Notes: a model not told the origin generated them from the letters alone. DNA of 52,664 bases from Deltaproteobacteria bacterium (GCA_016219005.1 JACRCN010000053.1:1-52664), one strand, 5' to 3'; numbered from the stretch's first letter, positions 26,275-36,967 are shown. Made by a program: numbers and translations.

Positions 26275-26350
26275 GATTCCCTCCCTTTCATTTCATTGGG
26301 TTTGAGGTGACATCAACCATTTGCCGGCTCTTAAATAATGGCGGCGCATT

Positions 26351-27235
26351 TCATTTGCTCTTGCCCCACACCTGGAGATAGCTCTTCCACATGGACGACG
26401 TGTCGCTCGACCCGAATCCCTGGGTTTGTGAGATCTCGTTTACCAGTTCGACCGTCCGGCCGAGAATCGGCGGCGCGCCTCCCGCCTTGGCCATCTTGAC
26501 ACCGAGCCTGATGTCCTTGATCAGCAGATCCACAGTGAAGGTCGGGTCGTCATAGTTGCCGGAGGCAATTCTGCCCCCGAGCTCCTTGAACAAGTTGCTG
26601 ACTGTACCCGCCTGACTTGCGGTAATGGTTTCGTAGAGCAGCTTCGGCTCGATGCCTATTTTGGAGGCCACGGCCATCATCTCGGCGGTCATGGCGTTGA
26701 TGGCCCCGAACATCATCTGGTTCAGCAGTTTGATTTTGTGGCCCGACCCGGAAGGGCCTACATGCAGCACGTGGGCTGCAAACTGGCTCAAGACCGGCCG
26801 ACATTGGTCAACATCCTCTTTCCGGCCGCCCGCGGGCAGCGCCCATTGACCGACGGTGGCCGGTCTGCCCAGAACGGGTGCATCCACGTATCCGACACCT
26901 TTCGCAAGAGCAAAGGCGGCCATTTCGGTGGTCGTGGCCGGATCAATGGTGCTCATGTCGACGATCACCGACCCGGGAGTCGCCGAGGAGAGCAGGCCTT
27001 TCGGTCCGGCCACGCAATGTCTAACGTCATCGGGGCCCGGCAGCAGCATCAGGGTGATTTTTGCCCTTCCCGCCACTTCCTGGAGCGTGCCGGCCACCGA
27101 GGCCCCGAGGGCCCTGGCCTGTTCGATGCAATCCGCATTGACATCGTACACCTGCAGTCCGTACCCGCCGCTTAAAATTTTCCGGGCGACCGTGCGCCCC
27201 ATCACCCCGACCCCGATCAATCCAATGGTTTCCAT
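26351..27235 (-). CDS. Beta-hydroxyacid dehydrogenase (3-hydroxyisobutyrate dehydrogenase family)
   Basis: 294 residues. It has an N-terminal GLIGVGVMG dinucleotide motif, the substrate loop DAPVLGRPATVGQWALPAGG, and the catalytic Lys in GSGHKIKLLNQ. The loop is the GRP variant rather than the commoner SGG, so the acid-binding pocket differs from 3-hydroxyisobutyrate, tartronate semialdehyde and sulfolactaldehyde reductases with the standard motif. It would oxidise a 3-hydroxyacid, or reduce the semialdehyde, with NAD(P). It lies 25 bases after the LacI regulator in the long operon. Confidence 0.9.
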   Translation of the reverse strand: METIGLIGVGVMGRTVARKILSGGYGLQVYDVNADCIEQARALGASVAGTLQEVAGRAKITLMLLPGPDDVRHCVAGPKGLLSSATPGSVIVDMSTIDPATTTEMAAFALAKGVGYVDAPVLGRPATVGQWALPAGGRKEDVDQCRPVLSQFAAHVLHVGPSGSGHKIKLLNQMMFGAINAMTAEMMAVASKIGIEPKLLYETITASQAGTVSNLFKELGGRIASGNYDDPTFTVDLLIKDIRLGVKMAKAGGAPPILGRTVELVNEISQTQGFGSSDTSSMWKSYLQVWGKSK

Positions 27236-27260
27236 GCAATTGCCCCTGTGTCATGCCATG

Positions 27261-28286
27261 CTATGTTTCGTTCTTCTGCAGCTTCCTGCATGATTTCCGG
27301 ATGATGAGACTTGTGTCCAGGCAGTAATGCTGCGCCCGGAGATCGCCCGTCTTGGCCATGTCCAGGATGACCTTGACGGCCAGTCTGCCGATCTCATAGG
27401 CCGGCACCCTCACCGTGGTCAACGGCGGGTTGGAGTACGCGGCGATGTCGATGTCGTCGAATCCGGCAATGGACACGTTCTCCGGAACGCCGAGGTCCAT
27501 GTCGCGCACGGCCGCCATTGCGCCCATGGCCAGGGTGTCACTCGCAGCCAGCACCGCCGAGGGTCTTTCCGGCATGTCCATCAGGCGCGCCATGGCTTCC
27601 TTGCCGTCGATCAGTGTAGGTTCTTTCTCGATGATCATGCGCGGATGATGCGGCAGGCCGTAGTCTTTCAAGGCCGCCAGAAAACCCTCAAGGCGGCGCC
27701 GGACCCGGTCCACCTTCGAGTAGGGCCCGATGATCAGACCGATGCGCCGATGCCGAAGGCTGATGAGGTACTCGGTGACGGCATAGGTCGCCTTGAAGTT
27801 GTCGAAGCCGACATAGCTCAGGTCGGGATCTGCCAACTTGTCCCAGATCACGACGCAGGGCATCCCGTTACGGATCAGCCGCTTGATCGAGGCCTGCTGG
27901 CCCTTGAGGAAGCCGGTCAGAATGATACCTGCCGGACGTCTTTCCTGAAACTGGGAAATCAGGGCGGACTCCGTCTCCAAATCGTACTTGCTGCTGCCGG
28001 CCATGATGGAAAAATTATTTTCCTGGGCCGCTTCCTGGATGGCCAGGAGTGAAGTCGAAAACACGAGGCTCTTGGTGGTCGGAATTATGACACCGATCAT
28101 GGAAGAGCGTTTGCGGGACAGGTCCCCGGCGGTGGCATTGTAGACGTAGTCCGACTTCTCCATCGCTCGCGTGATCCGCTCGCGCGTGTCCTTCCGGACC
28201 AGATGGGGGGAATGCAGAGCCCTGGAAACAGTCGCGGGCGAGACCCCGGCCAGTTTCGAAATTTCCTGCATGGTGACTTTTGCCAT
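27261..28286 (-). CDS. LacI family transcriptional regulator
   Basis: 341 residues. The N-terminal helix-turn-helix and hinge read VTMQEISKLAGVSPATVSRA, followed by a periplasmic-binding-protein-like effector domain beginning MIGVIIPTTKSLVFS. The open frame runs to 28433, but the ATG at 28286 gives the canonical N-terminus. The gene sits in the middle of the operon it probably controls. Two TGAAATCGATTTCA-type palindromes flank the promoter at the operon head (36451 and 36517) and are its likely operators. A third site beside its own gene is doubtful. Confidence 0.93.
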   Translation of the reverse strand: MAKVTMQEISKLAGVSPATVSRALHSPHLVRKDTRERITRAMEKSDYVYNATAGDLSRKRSSMIGVIIPTTKSLVFSTSLLAIQEAAQENNFSIMAGSSKYDLETESALISQFQERRPAGIILTGFLKGQQASIKRLIRNGMPCVVIWDKLADPDLSYVGFDNFKATYAVTEYLISLRHRRIGLIIGPYSKVDRVRRRLEGFLAALKDYGLPHHPRMIIEKEPTLIDGKEAMARLMDMPERPSAVLAASDTLAMGAMAAVRDMDLGVPENVSIAGFDDIDIAAYSNPPLTTVRVPAYEIGRLAVKVILDMAKTGDLRAQHYCLDTSLIIRKSCRKLQKNET

Positions 28287-28371
28287 AACCGAACAGTCTC
28301 CTGTTCCGATGCATCGCATCCGGTTTACGCGCGAGCGCTTTCGCGCTTCCTGCCGCACCGACCACTCTGCC

Positions 28372-29472
<1,101 letters not shown>

Positions 29473-29528
29473 GTCGCCCCCATGAAAAATCCTGAATCAA
29501 CCAGATCGGCACTCTGCCCGCCGGACTC

Positions 29529-30956
29529 CTATTTGCGATAGAGATGCACAGGCACTCCGCCCGTAAAACACTCGGGAGTGCACAACACGTTCGGGGTCTT
29601 GCTACAGACGATTTTTTTTGCCTGCTCGAACGCCTCGGCATAGGTGGACACAGGAATGAACCCCATTTCGCGGGCATAGCCCGGCACTTTCGCGCCCACA
29701 ATGAAGACGGCCGAAGTCCACAGCAAAGCGGCGCTCCCGCCGCTGATCATCGACATGGCGTGGAACGGGTGATAGGTGTAGTAGTTGGAATACTGAAAGC
29801 GGTATTCATAGGTGGCAGTGATTCGCGCTGCATCGTCGGATTTCAGGAACTCCGCAGCCGTGCAGTACCTCTGCATGGCATGGTAGGTCTCCTCGTACGA
29901 AGGGAACCAGTGGTCGTTGAACCAGCCGTCGCAGATGGACGGCGCGATGATCACGCCGCCTTCCCTGAAAGCATTCCAGCAGCGGGACAATTGTCCGCCC
30001 ACAGCAAGGCTCATCAGGATCGGGTTGGTCCCCATCCCCGGCCCATAGTGAAAGTTCCGCGGCAACCCGAAAACCAGGATGTCCGCGGGCTCTTTCATGT
30101 CGAGGTGTATGTTGGTGCGCCGGTCGGCAAGCGGCCAAGTGGCTTTTTCGACCTCCTCGATCAAGCCGGCCTTTACGTCCAGGATCTGCGATTTCTGGCC
30201 GAGCACGGCATCGACCGCGAAGAACTTCTTCCCGACCCCATGTTCCATAGCGCGTCCGATGGATGCAAACTGCTGTCGCATGTGCGAGGCGGTGGAAGCG
30301 CCCAGCCAATCCTTGCGGTGCATGGTTCCGGGGGTGTGGTGGGAGGCGATCGACTGCCAGCCCGACAGGCCCGTGACGATCATCTTGTACCCCCCGCTGT
30401 AGCCGCCGTAGGGGTTGCCGGAACAATGCCCGACCACGATCGGCACGTCCGCCTCCGCCATGAGCCGGTTGCACTGGACGCGGTTGCCCATGGCATCGCT
30501 CCCGAAATCGCAGAGATCCGTCGCCTCGACATCATGGTTGACCAGACGGTCGGGCCAGAACCGATCGACGATGTCCTTGCCGAGATACCAGTACCACTCT
30601 TCCAGGGTATTCTTGCGGTGCAGCCCCATGCAGCACAGCAAGGTGATGTTTTCGATCTTGGTGCCCCCCTTGAGCAGCTCCTGCACGATCAGGGGGATGG
30701 CCACCTTGCGGTGGCAAGTCGCGTGCACCCCGCCCTTTACGCGGTCGGGGAACCCGATGACCACCTTCTTCGTGGGGCCGCCCATTTCCCGCAAGGGGGG
30801 GAAGCCGAGGGGGTTTTCCAAGGCGTGCTGGACGGCGGAGTGCGCGTCGACTTCCGGGGGGTCCACATAGGTTTGCCCGTAACGCACTACCGTTGCACTG
30901 TCCGGGAGTTCGACGGCCATCTTTCCGTCACCATAGTCGAGCAGAACAGTTCCCAT
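29529..30956 (-). CDS. LarA-family (lactate racemase-like) nickel-pincer racemase/epimerase
   Basis: 475 residues of the LarA/DUF2088 family, whose members racemise or epimerise 2-hydroxyacids using a nickel-pincer nucleotide bound to a Lys. Aligned by eye to lactate racemase, the pincer Lys184 corresponds to Lys191 (GGYSGGYK), His200 to His207 (SIASHH) and His108 to His113 (GLHRKN). The catalytic His174 position is Asn181. The upstream His177 could compensate. The frame extends to 31028, but the ATG at 30956 has an AAGGA site and a family-like start. The gene lies between the phosphodiesterase-family hydrolase and the ATPase, so a carbohydrate-derived hydroxyacid is a plausible substrate (inference). 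No LarBCE cofactor genes are in the window. Confidence 0.8.
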   Translation of the reverse strand: MGTVLLDYGDGKMAVELPDSATVVRYGQTYVDPPEVDAHSAVQHALENPLGFPPLREMGGPTKKVVIGFPDRVKGGVHATCHRKVAIPLIVQELLKGGTKIENITLLCCMGLHRKNTLEEWYWYLGKDIVDRFWPDRLVNHDVEATDLCDFGSDAMGNRVQCNRLMAEADVPIVVGHCSGNPYGGYSGGYKMIVTGLSGWQSIASHHTPGTMHRKDWLGASTASHMRQQFASIGRAMEHGVGKKFFAVDAVLGQKSQILDVKAGLIEEVEKATWPLADRRTNIHLDMKEPADILVFGLPRNFHYGPGMGTNPILMSLAVGGQLSRCWNAFREGGVIIAPSICDGWFNDHWFPSYEETYHAMQRYCTAAEFLKSDDAARITATYEYRFQYSNYYTYHPFHAMSMISGGSAALLWTSAVFIVGAKVPGYAREMGFIPVSTYAEAFEQAKKIVCSKTPNVLCTPECFTGGVPVHLYRK

Positions 30957-31028
30957 TTCTGAAAATCCTTTCCCGAATACCCGCTGCCGCCCCGTATGGG
31001 GCCGCCCGGGGATCTCTCTTTCGGTCAA

Positions 31029-32978
31029 TTAAGATTTGAACGTGACCATTTCTTTCAGGACATTGCCCTCCGCATCCTTCGGCACCGGCGCACCCAGCAC
31101 GTAAGCCAGAGTGGGCGCCAGGTCGATGACGTTGATGGGGTTCTTCCGGCGCAGGCGGGGGATGCCCTCGCCCGCCAGGACCACGGCGGCATGCATTTCC
31201 TTGATGGCCGGCAGCGCCAGGTGGACCCCGGTGAAATTCCGGTGCAGCATGGCCGGTTCGAACCCCTCGGGGTTGGGGATCAGCCGCTCTGTCCCATCCT
31301 TGTAGCGCACGGCCACGGGGTACACGAACGGGTTGGCCATGTACTTCGGCTTGAGGCCGAAGAGCACATCCCCGATGCGCTCGTAGCCCTGGTTCTCAAA
31401 TACGCCCAGGGTGCCGGATTCCTGCTTGCGGATCGCGGTCGCCACGATGCGCTCGCCGGTGTCCGGGTCGCGGATGGCCAGGAGCGCCCCGATGATCTCC
31501 TCCTGCACCTTTTCATAATCCGTGGGGTCGACGATCCCATCCGGGTCGCGGCCCTTCAAGTTGACGAAGATGTGGGCATGGCAGGGCTCGAGCGGAAAGC
31601 ACTTGGTCTTGGACCAGTCGATCTTCATCTCGCCGGTCCGGGTATCCAGATCGAACGACAGGAGTCCGGCCTGCGCCAAATGGTGCTTGAGGTATGGGTT
31701 CCACTCAATGCTCGAGAAGCCGTGATCTGACACCAGGCACACCAGGGTGTTCTTCATGTCCACATGCTCCAGGATCCGCCCGATGCGGGCATCCACCTCG
31801 GAGTAGACTCGGCGGATGTGATCCATGATCCTGGGCGCTTCCTCGGGGTTGTAGTAGCTGCTCTTCGGGTCGATCCCGCCGTAGAACACGTGCTGGATGT
31901 GGTCGATGGTGCCCACCCAGCTGAACGCCATATCCCACTTCTCGCGGTGCAACCCGAAGATGGTTGCCTTTTCCCACCAGTCGTTGTGGGCCGTCAGCTG
32001 GTCCAGGTAGAAGTTCGCGCTGACCCATCCGTCCATGTAGGCCCAGGGGTCGTCGACTTCCATATAGGGTCCTGCCGCTTTGATGAGATCCTCGGTCAGC
32101 TCGGGCGGGTCGGTCAACACCTCGGCGGTGTTGACGGCGCTTTGGTACAGCTTGAAGTCCTCCAAACCCCTCAAGCGCTCCAGGTGGAAATAGAAGCGGC
32201 CCTTGCAGAACTTGCCTTGCGAATTGGTGAACGTCTCTGTGATCCAGGAGCTGCGCTCGCCCTCTTTCAGCGCCGCCACGGCTTCCGCCGCATTCTTGGT
32301 TCCCGAAATGACCACCGTGTCGTAGCCGTTTTCGCGCGTTTCCAGGACCGCTACATGATAGACTGGACCTTTGGCGTAGGTCGGCGGCACGTTTACCTGG
32401 ATCTCCATGGGCTTCCCGCTGTTTTTCGGAAGACGGGTCCAGCCCTCGGCCGCTTCAAAGCGCACCTTCACCGCGCGGCCGGGGACCTGGTTGCAACGCT
32501 CGACCCGGCTTGAGAAGATGGCCGAGGACGCGATATCCCAAAGCGGCATGTAGAAGTATCGAAACGGCGGGTTCAGCGAAGCCGACAGCTGAATGCCCTT
32601 CTTCACCCCTCCGAGGGGCCAGGTCACCGGCCAATTGACCAGAAGCGTCTTCCGGCCCTCCTTCTCGGCTGCCTCCCAGAGGGTTTCAGCCCGCAGCGTG
32701 TTGCGGCAGAAAGAGGTGTGCCACTTGTCCAGGGGCTCCCCCGGCATGTGGACCATGAGGCTGGGGATGCCCGCGGTCCCCGGCCCGGCGCCGCATGTGA
32801 TGGCGCCCCAGGCCGCGGCCGTAAGCGGCGGGAAGGTGGTCATCATTGGCGAGAACCACCCGTGGTCCATCAGTTTCTTGGTGGCCGGCATGGACCCCTC
32901 TTCCGTGAACTTCAAAATCAGCGACGGCAGCGCCGCATCCAGGCCAAGCATCAACAACTTTTGTTTACCATTTTTCAT
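31029..32978 (-). CDS. Alkaline phosphatase superfamily hydrolase (type I phosphodiesterase/nucleotide pyrophosphatase family)
   Basis: 649 residues without a signal peptide, so probably cytoplasmic. The metal-site Asp lies in MLGLDAALP, the nucleophile is probably Thr53 in TTFPPLTAAAWGAI, and further ligands lie in TIDHIQHVF (D-x3-H), VSDHGFSS and FTGVHLALP. The full two-metal set appears intact. The family cleaves phosphodiesters, phosphomonoesters or, in the sulfatase branch, sulfate esters. I see no C-x-P/S-x-R sulfatase motif, so a phosphoester is more likely. Its place right after a CUT1-type importer suggests intracellular cleavage of an imported ester. Two in-frame ATGs exist; 32978 has better spacing from GGAAGG than 32984. 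Confidence 0.88.
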   Translation of the reverse strand: MKNGKQKLLMLGLDAALPSLILKFTEEGSMPATKKLMDHGWFSPMMTTFPPLTAAAWGAITCGAGPGTAGIPSLMVHMPGEPLDKWHTSFCRNTLRAETLWEAAEKEGRKTLLVNWPVTWPLGGVKKGIQLSASLNPPFRYFYMPLWDIASSAIFSSRVERCNQVPGRAVKVRFEAAEGWTRLPKNSGKPMEIQVNVPPTYAKGPVYHVAVLETRENGYDTVVISGTKNAAEAVAALKEGERSSWITETFTNSQGKFCKGRFYFHLERLRGLEDFKLYQSAVNTAEVLTDPPELTEDLIKAAGPYMEVDDPWAYMDGWVSANFYLDQLTAHNDWWEKATIFGLHREKWDMAFSWVGTIDHIQHVFYGGIDPKSSYYNPEEAPRIMDHIRRVYSEVDARIGRILEHVDMKNTLVCLVSDHGFSSIEWNPYLKHHLAQAGLLSFDLDTRTGEMKIDWSKTKCFPLEPCHAHIFVNLKGRDPDGIVDPTDYEKVQEEIIGALLAIRDPDTGERIVATAIRKQESGTLGVFENQGYERIGDVLFGLKPKYMANPFVYPVAVRYKDGTERLIPNPEGFEPAMLHRNFTGVHLALPAIKEMHAAVVLAGEGIPRLRRKNPINVIDLAPTLAYVLGAPVPKDAEGNVLKEMVTFKS

Positions 32979-33038
32979 CGACATCCTTCCCTTGTAAAAG
33001 TTTATCCAGCATGGCTGCGCTTTCGTTTTGAGCCCTCT

Positions 33039-33890
33039 TCACCCCTTGGTGGCCCCGAGGGTCATCCCTTTGATCATCTGGCGCTGGGCGAAGAGCGCGA
33101 CGAGAATCACGGGGGCCATGATGCTCACACCGGTCGCCGTGAAAGGGCCCCACAGACTTTCCTCGGTGGTGAGAAAGCTGAAGATAGCGACCGGCACGGT
33201 TTTCGTTCGACTACCCGTCAGGACAACGGCATACAGAAACTCGTTCCAGCTTTCGATGAAGGCGAAAATGGCGGTCACACCGACGCCCCCCCAGACCGTG
33301 GGCAGCACGACCCGGAAAAACGTGGTGAAGGGGGAGGCCCCGTCGATCGCAGCGGATTCTTCCAGGGACGTCGGGAGATCCTGAAAATAGGTGATCATCA
33401 GCCAGATGCTGAACGGCACGGTCAGGCTCATGTGGATGGCGATCAAGCCGGTGTATGTGTTCAGCATGTTCGTGCGGCTCAGGATGAAGAAATACGGGAT
33501 GATCAGGCCGATCGGCGGCGCCATCTGGGAGATCAGCGCGAAGAAAGACATCTGGTTGCGGAAGCGAAAGGTCACCCGCGCAAAGGCGTACCCGGCGGGG
33601 ACGGCGATCAAGAGCGTAAGCAACGTGGTCAGGCCGGCGACCAGGAGGCTGTTCCCGATGCCGCGCGTGATATCGGATGAACGCAGGAAGGCTTCGACGT
33701 AATGCTCGACCGTCGGGCTGAAAAAGATTTTCGGCGGGAGGGTGAAGATGTCCGTCCTTGCTTTGAATGAGGTCATGATCACCCAGATGACCGGAAATGC
33801 CCAGATCAGGATCGTCGTCAGGAACAGGGCGGTTTTCACGACGGCGGCGGCCCTTTTTCCGGCCGCGATGGTGGATCCTGGCGTGCTCAT
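33039..33890 (-). CDS. ABC sugar-type importer permease, MalG/UgpE-like
   Basis: 283 residues with about six membrane segments. The EAA loop LEESAAIDGASPFTTFFRVV (followed by LP) is diagnostic for the CUT1 family. It starts 12 bases after the MalF-like gene and precedes the hydrolase gene by 60 bases. It forms a heterodimeric pore with the product of 33903-34802. Confidence 0.94.
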   Translation of the reverse strand: MSTPGSTIAAGKRAAAVVKTALFLTTILIWAFPVIWVIMTSFKARTDIFTLPPKIFFSPTVEHYVEAFLRSSDITRGIGNSLLVAGLTTLLTLLIAVPAGYAFARVTFRFRNQMSFFALISQMAPPIGLIIPYFFILSRTNMLNTYTGLIAIHMSLTVPFSIWLMITYFQDLPTSLEESAAIDGASPFTTFFRVVLPTVWGGVGVTAIFAFIESWNEFLYAVVLTGSRTKTVPVAIFSFLTTEESLWGPFTATGVSIMAPVILVALFAQRQMIKGMTLGATKG

Positions 33891-33902
33891 ATTATCGTGA
33901 CC

Positions 33903-34802
33903 TCAATTCGCTTTTCTCATCCGAAAAAAGACCATGGAAATGCCGACCGTGAGCAGGAGCAGGAGCGTTCCCAGCGCCGCCCCGTACCCCAGGTTCAAGG
34001 AGTTGAAGGAGACGCGGTAAGCGTACAGGTTCAAGATCTCGGTGGCGGTCCCCGGCCCGCCGCCGGTCGCGGAAAAGATGGCTGCAAAGGCCCGCAATGC
34101 GACCATGGTCCGGATGATGATGACGATGTAGACGGCCGGGCGGATCATGGGCAGGATCACGAACCGGAACCTTTGCCAGGAGTTCCGGGTGTCCAGGAGG
34201 GCGGCCTCAAGGGGCTCCAGCGGCATGGCGTTGAGGCTTGCGAGGAAGACCAGAAACGCGAACGGCGTCCACTGCCAGGTGTGGATCAGGATAACCGACA
34301 CCAGCGCCCAGGAGGGGTGGACCAGCCACGGCTTTGATCCGAACCCCATCAGGATCGACAGGTAATCGAGAATCCCATACTCCGGCGTCAGGATCAATGT
34401 CCTCCACGAGAGGCCGACCACCACGGGGGCGAGGATCATCGGCAACAAGACACTGACCCGCATCGCCCCCTGCCCCCTGAACCCTCTAAAGAACGCCATG
34501 GCGAGAGCGAGGCCGATCATCACCTGCAGCACGACCGTGACGGTCGTGTAGACTGCGGTCAGGCGCATCGAATGCCAGAAGCGGTGGTCCTTTATAATCT
34601 CAGTGTAGTTTTCGACCCCGGCCCACCCGTTGTCCATCGGGGAGGTGAGATCGATTCGGAAAAAGCTCATTGCCAGAAGCGACACGAGCGGCAGGGTCGT
34701 CACCGCAATCAGGAAGACCATGCTGGGCGACACCATCGCGTACCCGAAGCGTTCCCTCTCCTTCTGGAACCCGGCTTTTTTCGATGGGGCCATGTTATCC
34801 AT
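33903..34802 (-). CDS. ABC sugar-type importer permease, MalF/UgpA-like
   Basis: 299 residues, a basic N-terminus followed by about six membrane segments. The coupling loop EPLEAALLDTRNSWQRFRFV precedes ILPMIRP. It has LLDT in place of the usual A-x-x-DGA core, a mild deviation. It belongs to the CUT1 family. Starts at 34802 or 34793 are both possible; neither has a strong ribosome site, which fits translational coupling. Confidence 0.93.
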   Translation of the reverse strand: MDNMAPSKKAGFQKERERFGYAMVSPSMVFLIAVTTLPLVSLLAMSFFRIDLTSPMDNGWAGVENYTEIIKDHRFWHSMRLTAVYTTVTVVLQVMIGLALAMAFFRGFRGQGAMRVSVLLPMILAPVVVGLSWRTLILTPEYGILDYLSILMGFGSKPWLVHPSWALVSVILIHTWQWTPFAFLVFLASLNAMPLEPLEAALLDTRNSWQRFRFVILPMIRPAVYIVIIIRTMVALRAFAAIFSATGGGPGTATEILNLYAYRVSFNSLNLGYGAALGTLLLLLTVGISMVFFRMRKAN

Positions 34803-34889
34803 TTAGGACTCTCGTACGCGGTGTCCCGCAAGGGGGGGTGTCCGGCATGGCCTCCCCTTGCCTCTCTCAACCGGCTGCCTTGCCGGCAA

Positions 34890-36290
34890 CTACTTTTTCA
34901 TGAATTTTTCGATCTCGGCGTTGGCCTCGTCCAAAGCAGCCTTGGGGGTTTTCTGCTTTACCAGGGCCGCTTGAATGGCCACCGCCATCACCTCGCCGAT
35001 TTTCGGCCATTGGGGCACGCGGGGTCTCCAATCCGGGTCCGTGTCTTCCTTCATGGTGGTCAGCACCACGTCGGCATAATCCGGGGTGAAGTTGATCGCC
35101 TTGCGGTAAGTCGGATCGGTCCAAATAGAAACCCGGTTGACCCCGGTGCGCACGACTGCATCGGCGGATTCCATGAAAAGGGCCGAAGACAGCTGGGTCG
35201 GCCGGGAGGTAAGCCATTGGATATAGAGCCAAGTAGCAATTTTTTTCTTCTTGGACAGGGCCGAGTTGATCGACATGGCCCAGTTCCAGATGCTGGTCAC
35301 GCGTCGGCCGGAAGGGCCTTTGGGCCAGCGCTGGTATCCGGTTTTCCCGGCCGCCTTTGACTTGGCCGGGTTTTCGATCACCGAGGCGGTCGAATTGGCA
35401 TCGATGAACTGAGCGACGTTCCCGCCCGCGTACGCCTCCATGATTTCCGGCCAATTCCAGTTCTCAACTCCTGCCGGGCCATAGTTTTGAAGCAGATCGC
35501 AGTAGTACTCGAGCGACTTGACGCCTGCCTCGCTGTTCACGAGTGGCTTGCCGTTGGCATCGAACCACTTGCCGTCCCACGCCAGGAATAGTGATGGCCA
35601 GATGTACATGTTTTGGCCGGCCCCACGGAAACCACGCAGGGCGGCACCGGCTGCCTTGCCGTCGATCTTGTTGAGCAGTTTGGCCGTTTCCTTGAACTCC
35701 TCCATGGTGGCCGGCGGCTTCAGCCCTTTCTTTTCATATAACTCACGGTTGAAGACATGAATTGTCGCTTCACCTTCCGAGGGCAGAGCGTAGAGTTTGC
35801 CCTTGACGGAATCGGCCGCCAGCCAAAGCGGGATGATATCATCTTTGTCAAACCATTTTTTGTCGGTCAATTTCGGGTCGTTGATGTAGTCGTCGAGTGG
35901 CTCGATCCATTTGTTGGCCTCATAAAGAGACAAGAACATGGGATCGCCGGTGTGAGTGGCGTAGGTGGCTGTGCCTGCACCGAAATCGAGCACGGCTTTT
36001 TCCCGCATCTCCCGGGGCGGAATGATGTCGAAGGTCACCTTGATTCCGGTCAGTTCTTCGAATTGCGGGCTGACCGCTCTGAATTTGTTGAAATAATGGG
36101 CCGGCGTGATTAAGACCTTGATTTCCTCGCCTTCCACCTGCCGCCACTTGATCTGCGCGTTCAAGTAGGCGGCATGTTTTTCCTGGGACCATGCATGCCT
36201 CAGGAATGCGGGTGCTGCGTTGGCTGCCAGAGCCAATCCGCCGATTTTCGCAGTTTTTTCTAAAAACTTCCTCCGGGTGATCTTGGCCAT
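34890..36290 (-). CDS. ABC sugar-type substrate-binding protein with Tat signal
   Basis: 466 residues, extracellular solute-binding family 1. The N-terminus ITRRKFLEKTAKIGGLALAA is a twin-arginine (Tat) signal peptide, so the protein is exported folded. The mature domain contains PSEGEATIHVFNRELYEKKG, typical of sugar and glycerol-phosphate binding proteins. GAAAGGAGG precedes the ATG at 36290; the open frame upstream is not coding. It is the first gene of the twelve-gene operon, with the promoter and two LacI-type operators 160 to 240 bases upstream. Confidence 0.93.
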   Translation of the reverse strand: MAKITRRKFLEKTAKIGGLALAANAAPAFLRHAWSQEKHAAYLNAQIKWRQVEGEEIKVLITPAHYFNKFRAVSPQFEELTGIKVTFDIIPPREMREKAVLDFGAGTATYATHTGDPMFLSLYEANKWIEPLDDYINDPKLTDKKWFDKDDIIPLWLAADSVKGKLYALPSEGEATIHVFNRELYEKKGLKPPATMEEFKETAKLLNKIDGKAAGAALRGFRGAGQNMYIWPSLFLAWDGKWFDANGKPLVNSEAGVKSLEYYCDLLQNYGPAGVENWNWPEIMEAYAGGNVAQFIDANSTASVIENPAKSKAAGKTGYQRWPKGPSGRRVTSIWNWAMSINSALSKKKKIATWLYIQWLTSRPTQLSSALFMESADAVVRTGVNRVSIWTDPTYRKAINFTPDYADVVLTTMKEDTDPDWRPRVPQWPKIGEVMAVAIQAALVKQKTPKAALDEANAEIEKFMKK

Positions 36291-36450
36291 ATGGCCTCCT
36301 TTCTTCGTCCGCCGACGGTCTGCGCCGGGCTGTGGGGGATAAGACGGCTTATGGGAAGGACAGGGCACGTTGCCCGAGGGGAAGAACTGATACGCTGCCA
36401 GAGAAACGCCTGCATCAACGAAGCCCTTGTGAGTATGAGCAGAGCTAAAA

Positions 36451-36464
36451 TGTAATCGATTTCA
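36451..36464. promoter_or_regulatory. LacI-type operator O1 (downstream of -10)
   Basis: TGTAATCGATTTCA differs by one base from the perfect palindrome TGAAATCGATTTCA at 36517-36530 and keeps the central CG of LacI-family operators. It sits at the expected transcription start of the operon, an ideal repression site. Confidence 0.75.
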
Positions 36465-36490
36465 TATATGAACGCATCATTATTTGTCAA
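36463..36490 (-). promoter_or_regulatory. Sigma-70 type promoter of the twelve-gene operon
   Basis: On the minus strand a perfect TTGACA (36490-36485) is followed after 16 bases by TATATG (36468-36463). The two LacI-type operators lie on either side. Confidence 0.6.
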
Positions 36491-36516
36491 GATTAAAGAT
36501 ATACATGCCAAAAAAA

Positions 36517-36530
36517 TGAAATCGATTTCA
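36517..36530. promoter_or_regulatory. LacI-type operator O2 (upstream of -35)
   Basis: TGAAATCGATTTCA is a perfect 14-base palindrome. Its centre lies 66 bases from that of O1, on the far side of the -35 box. The arrangement would allow looping by a tetrameric LacI protein. Confidence 0.75.
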
Positions 36531-36726
36531 TCATTGTGCCGCAGAGGCGGGTGCTAAGACCGTTGGCTAAAAACTGAGGCTTCGAACTGAGGCTAAGAAC
36601 AGGTGCTATCAGGTTCGTGGTTGATGCGAAAGCTGTCCCCGGAGCTGAGCTGCATGACACGGTGAAGGGCAGGGTGGTACAAGTTCGCTGGAAATCGCCG
36701 GGAGAACACTCGCCGTTTTAACAAGG

Positions 36727-36866
36727 GTGTTTAAAAACAGCATCTGAGGCCGTGATTCGGCGTTGTGGGACTGTTATAAATGCTTGCATATCGCTTAATG
36801 CTGCGCTTTCCAAAACGCCGCCCGCCTTGGCGGGCGGCCTGATGCTTGTTTTTCAACAACCTGATC
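36727..36866 (+). repeat. Dispersed repeat, copy A (about 135 bases)
   Basis: The segment shares long blocks with the reverse complement of 51105-51252. They include CGGCGTTGTG near the left end, TTCCAAAACGCCGC in the middle, CCTTGGC, and GATGCTTGTTTTT near the right end followed by a shared CCTG. It contains a strong hairpin (GCCGCCCGCC at 36817-36826 with GGCGGGCGGC at 36829-36838). It carries no reading frame. The flanking 36531-36726 shows only low-complexity GAGGCT/AACTGAGGC-like sequence and no gene. Confidence 0.75.
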
Positions 36867-36871
36867 AAGGC

Positions 36872-36967
36872 AGGGTTCAAGGATTCAAGCGGTCGAGGGT
36901 TCGAGTTGGGTGCATGGCCCTTTGCCTTCCCGTGAACCTTCGACCCCTTGAACCCCGGAACCCTTCG
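36872..36967. repeat. Extended imperfect inverted repeat after the membrane bEBP gene
   Basis: GGGTTCAAGGATTCAAGCGG near 36872 and a following GTCGAGGGTTC are approximately mirrored by GAACCTTCGACCCCTTGAAC at about 36938-36957, forming a long imperfect stem downstream of the gene ending at 36995. It looks like a palindromic repeat unit and may also end transcription. Confidence 0.5.

Noticed and set aside
28329-28346. GCGCGAGCGCTTTCGCGC as a third LacI operator upstream of the LacI gene
   Set aside because: The arms pair, but the centre does not match the TGAAATCGATTTCA core of the two convincing operators; more likely a chance GC-rich stem.
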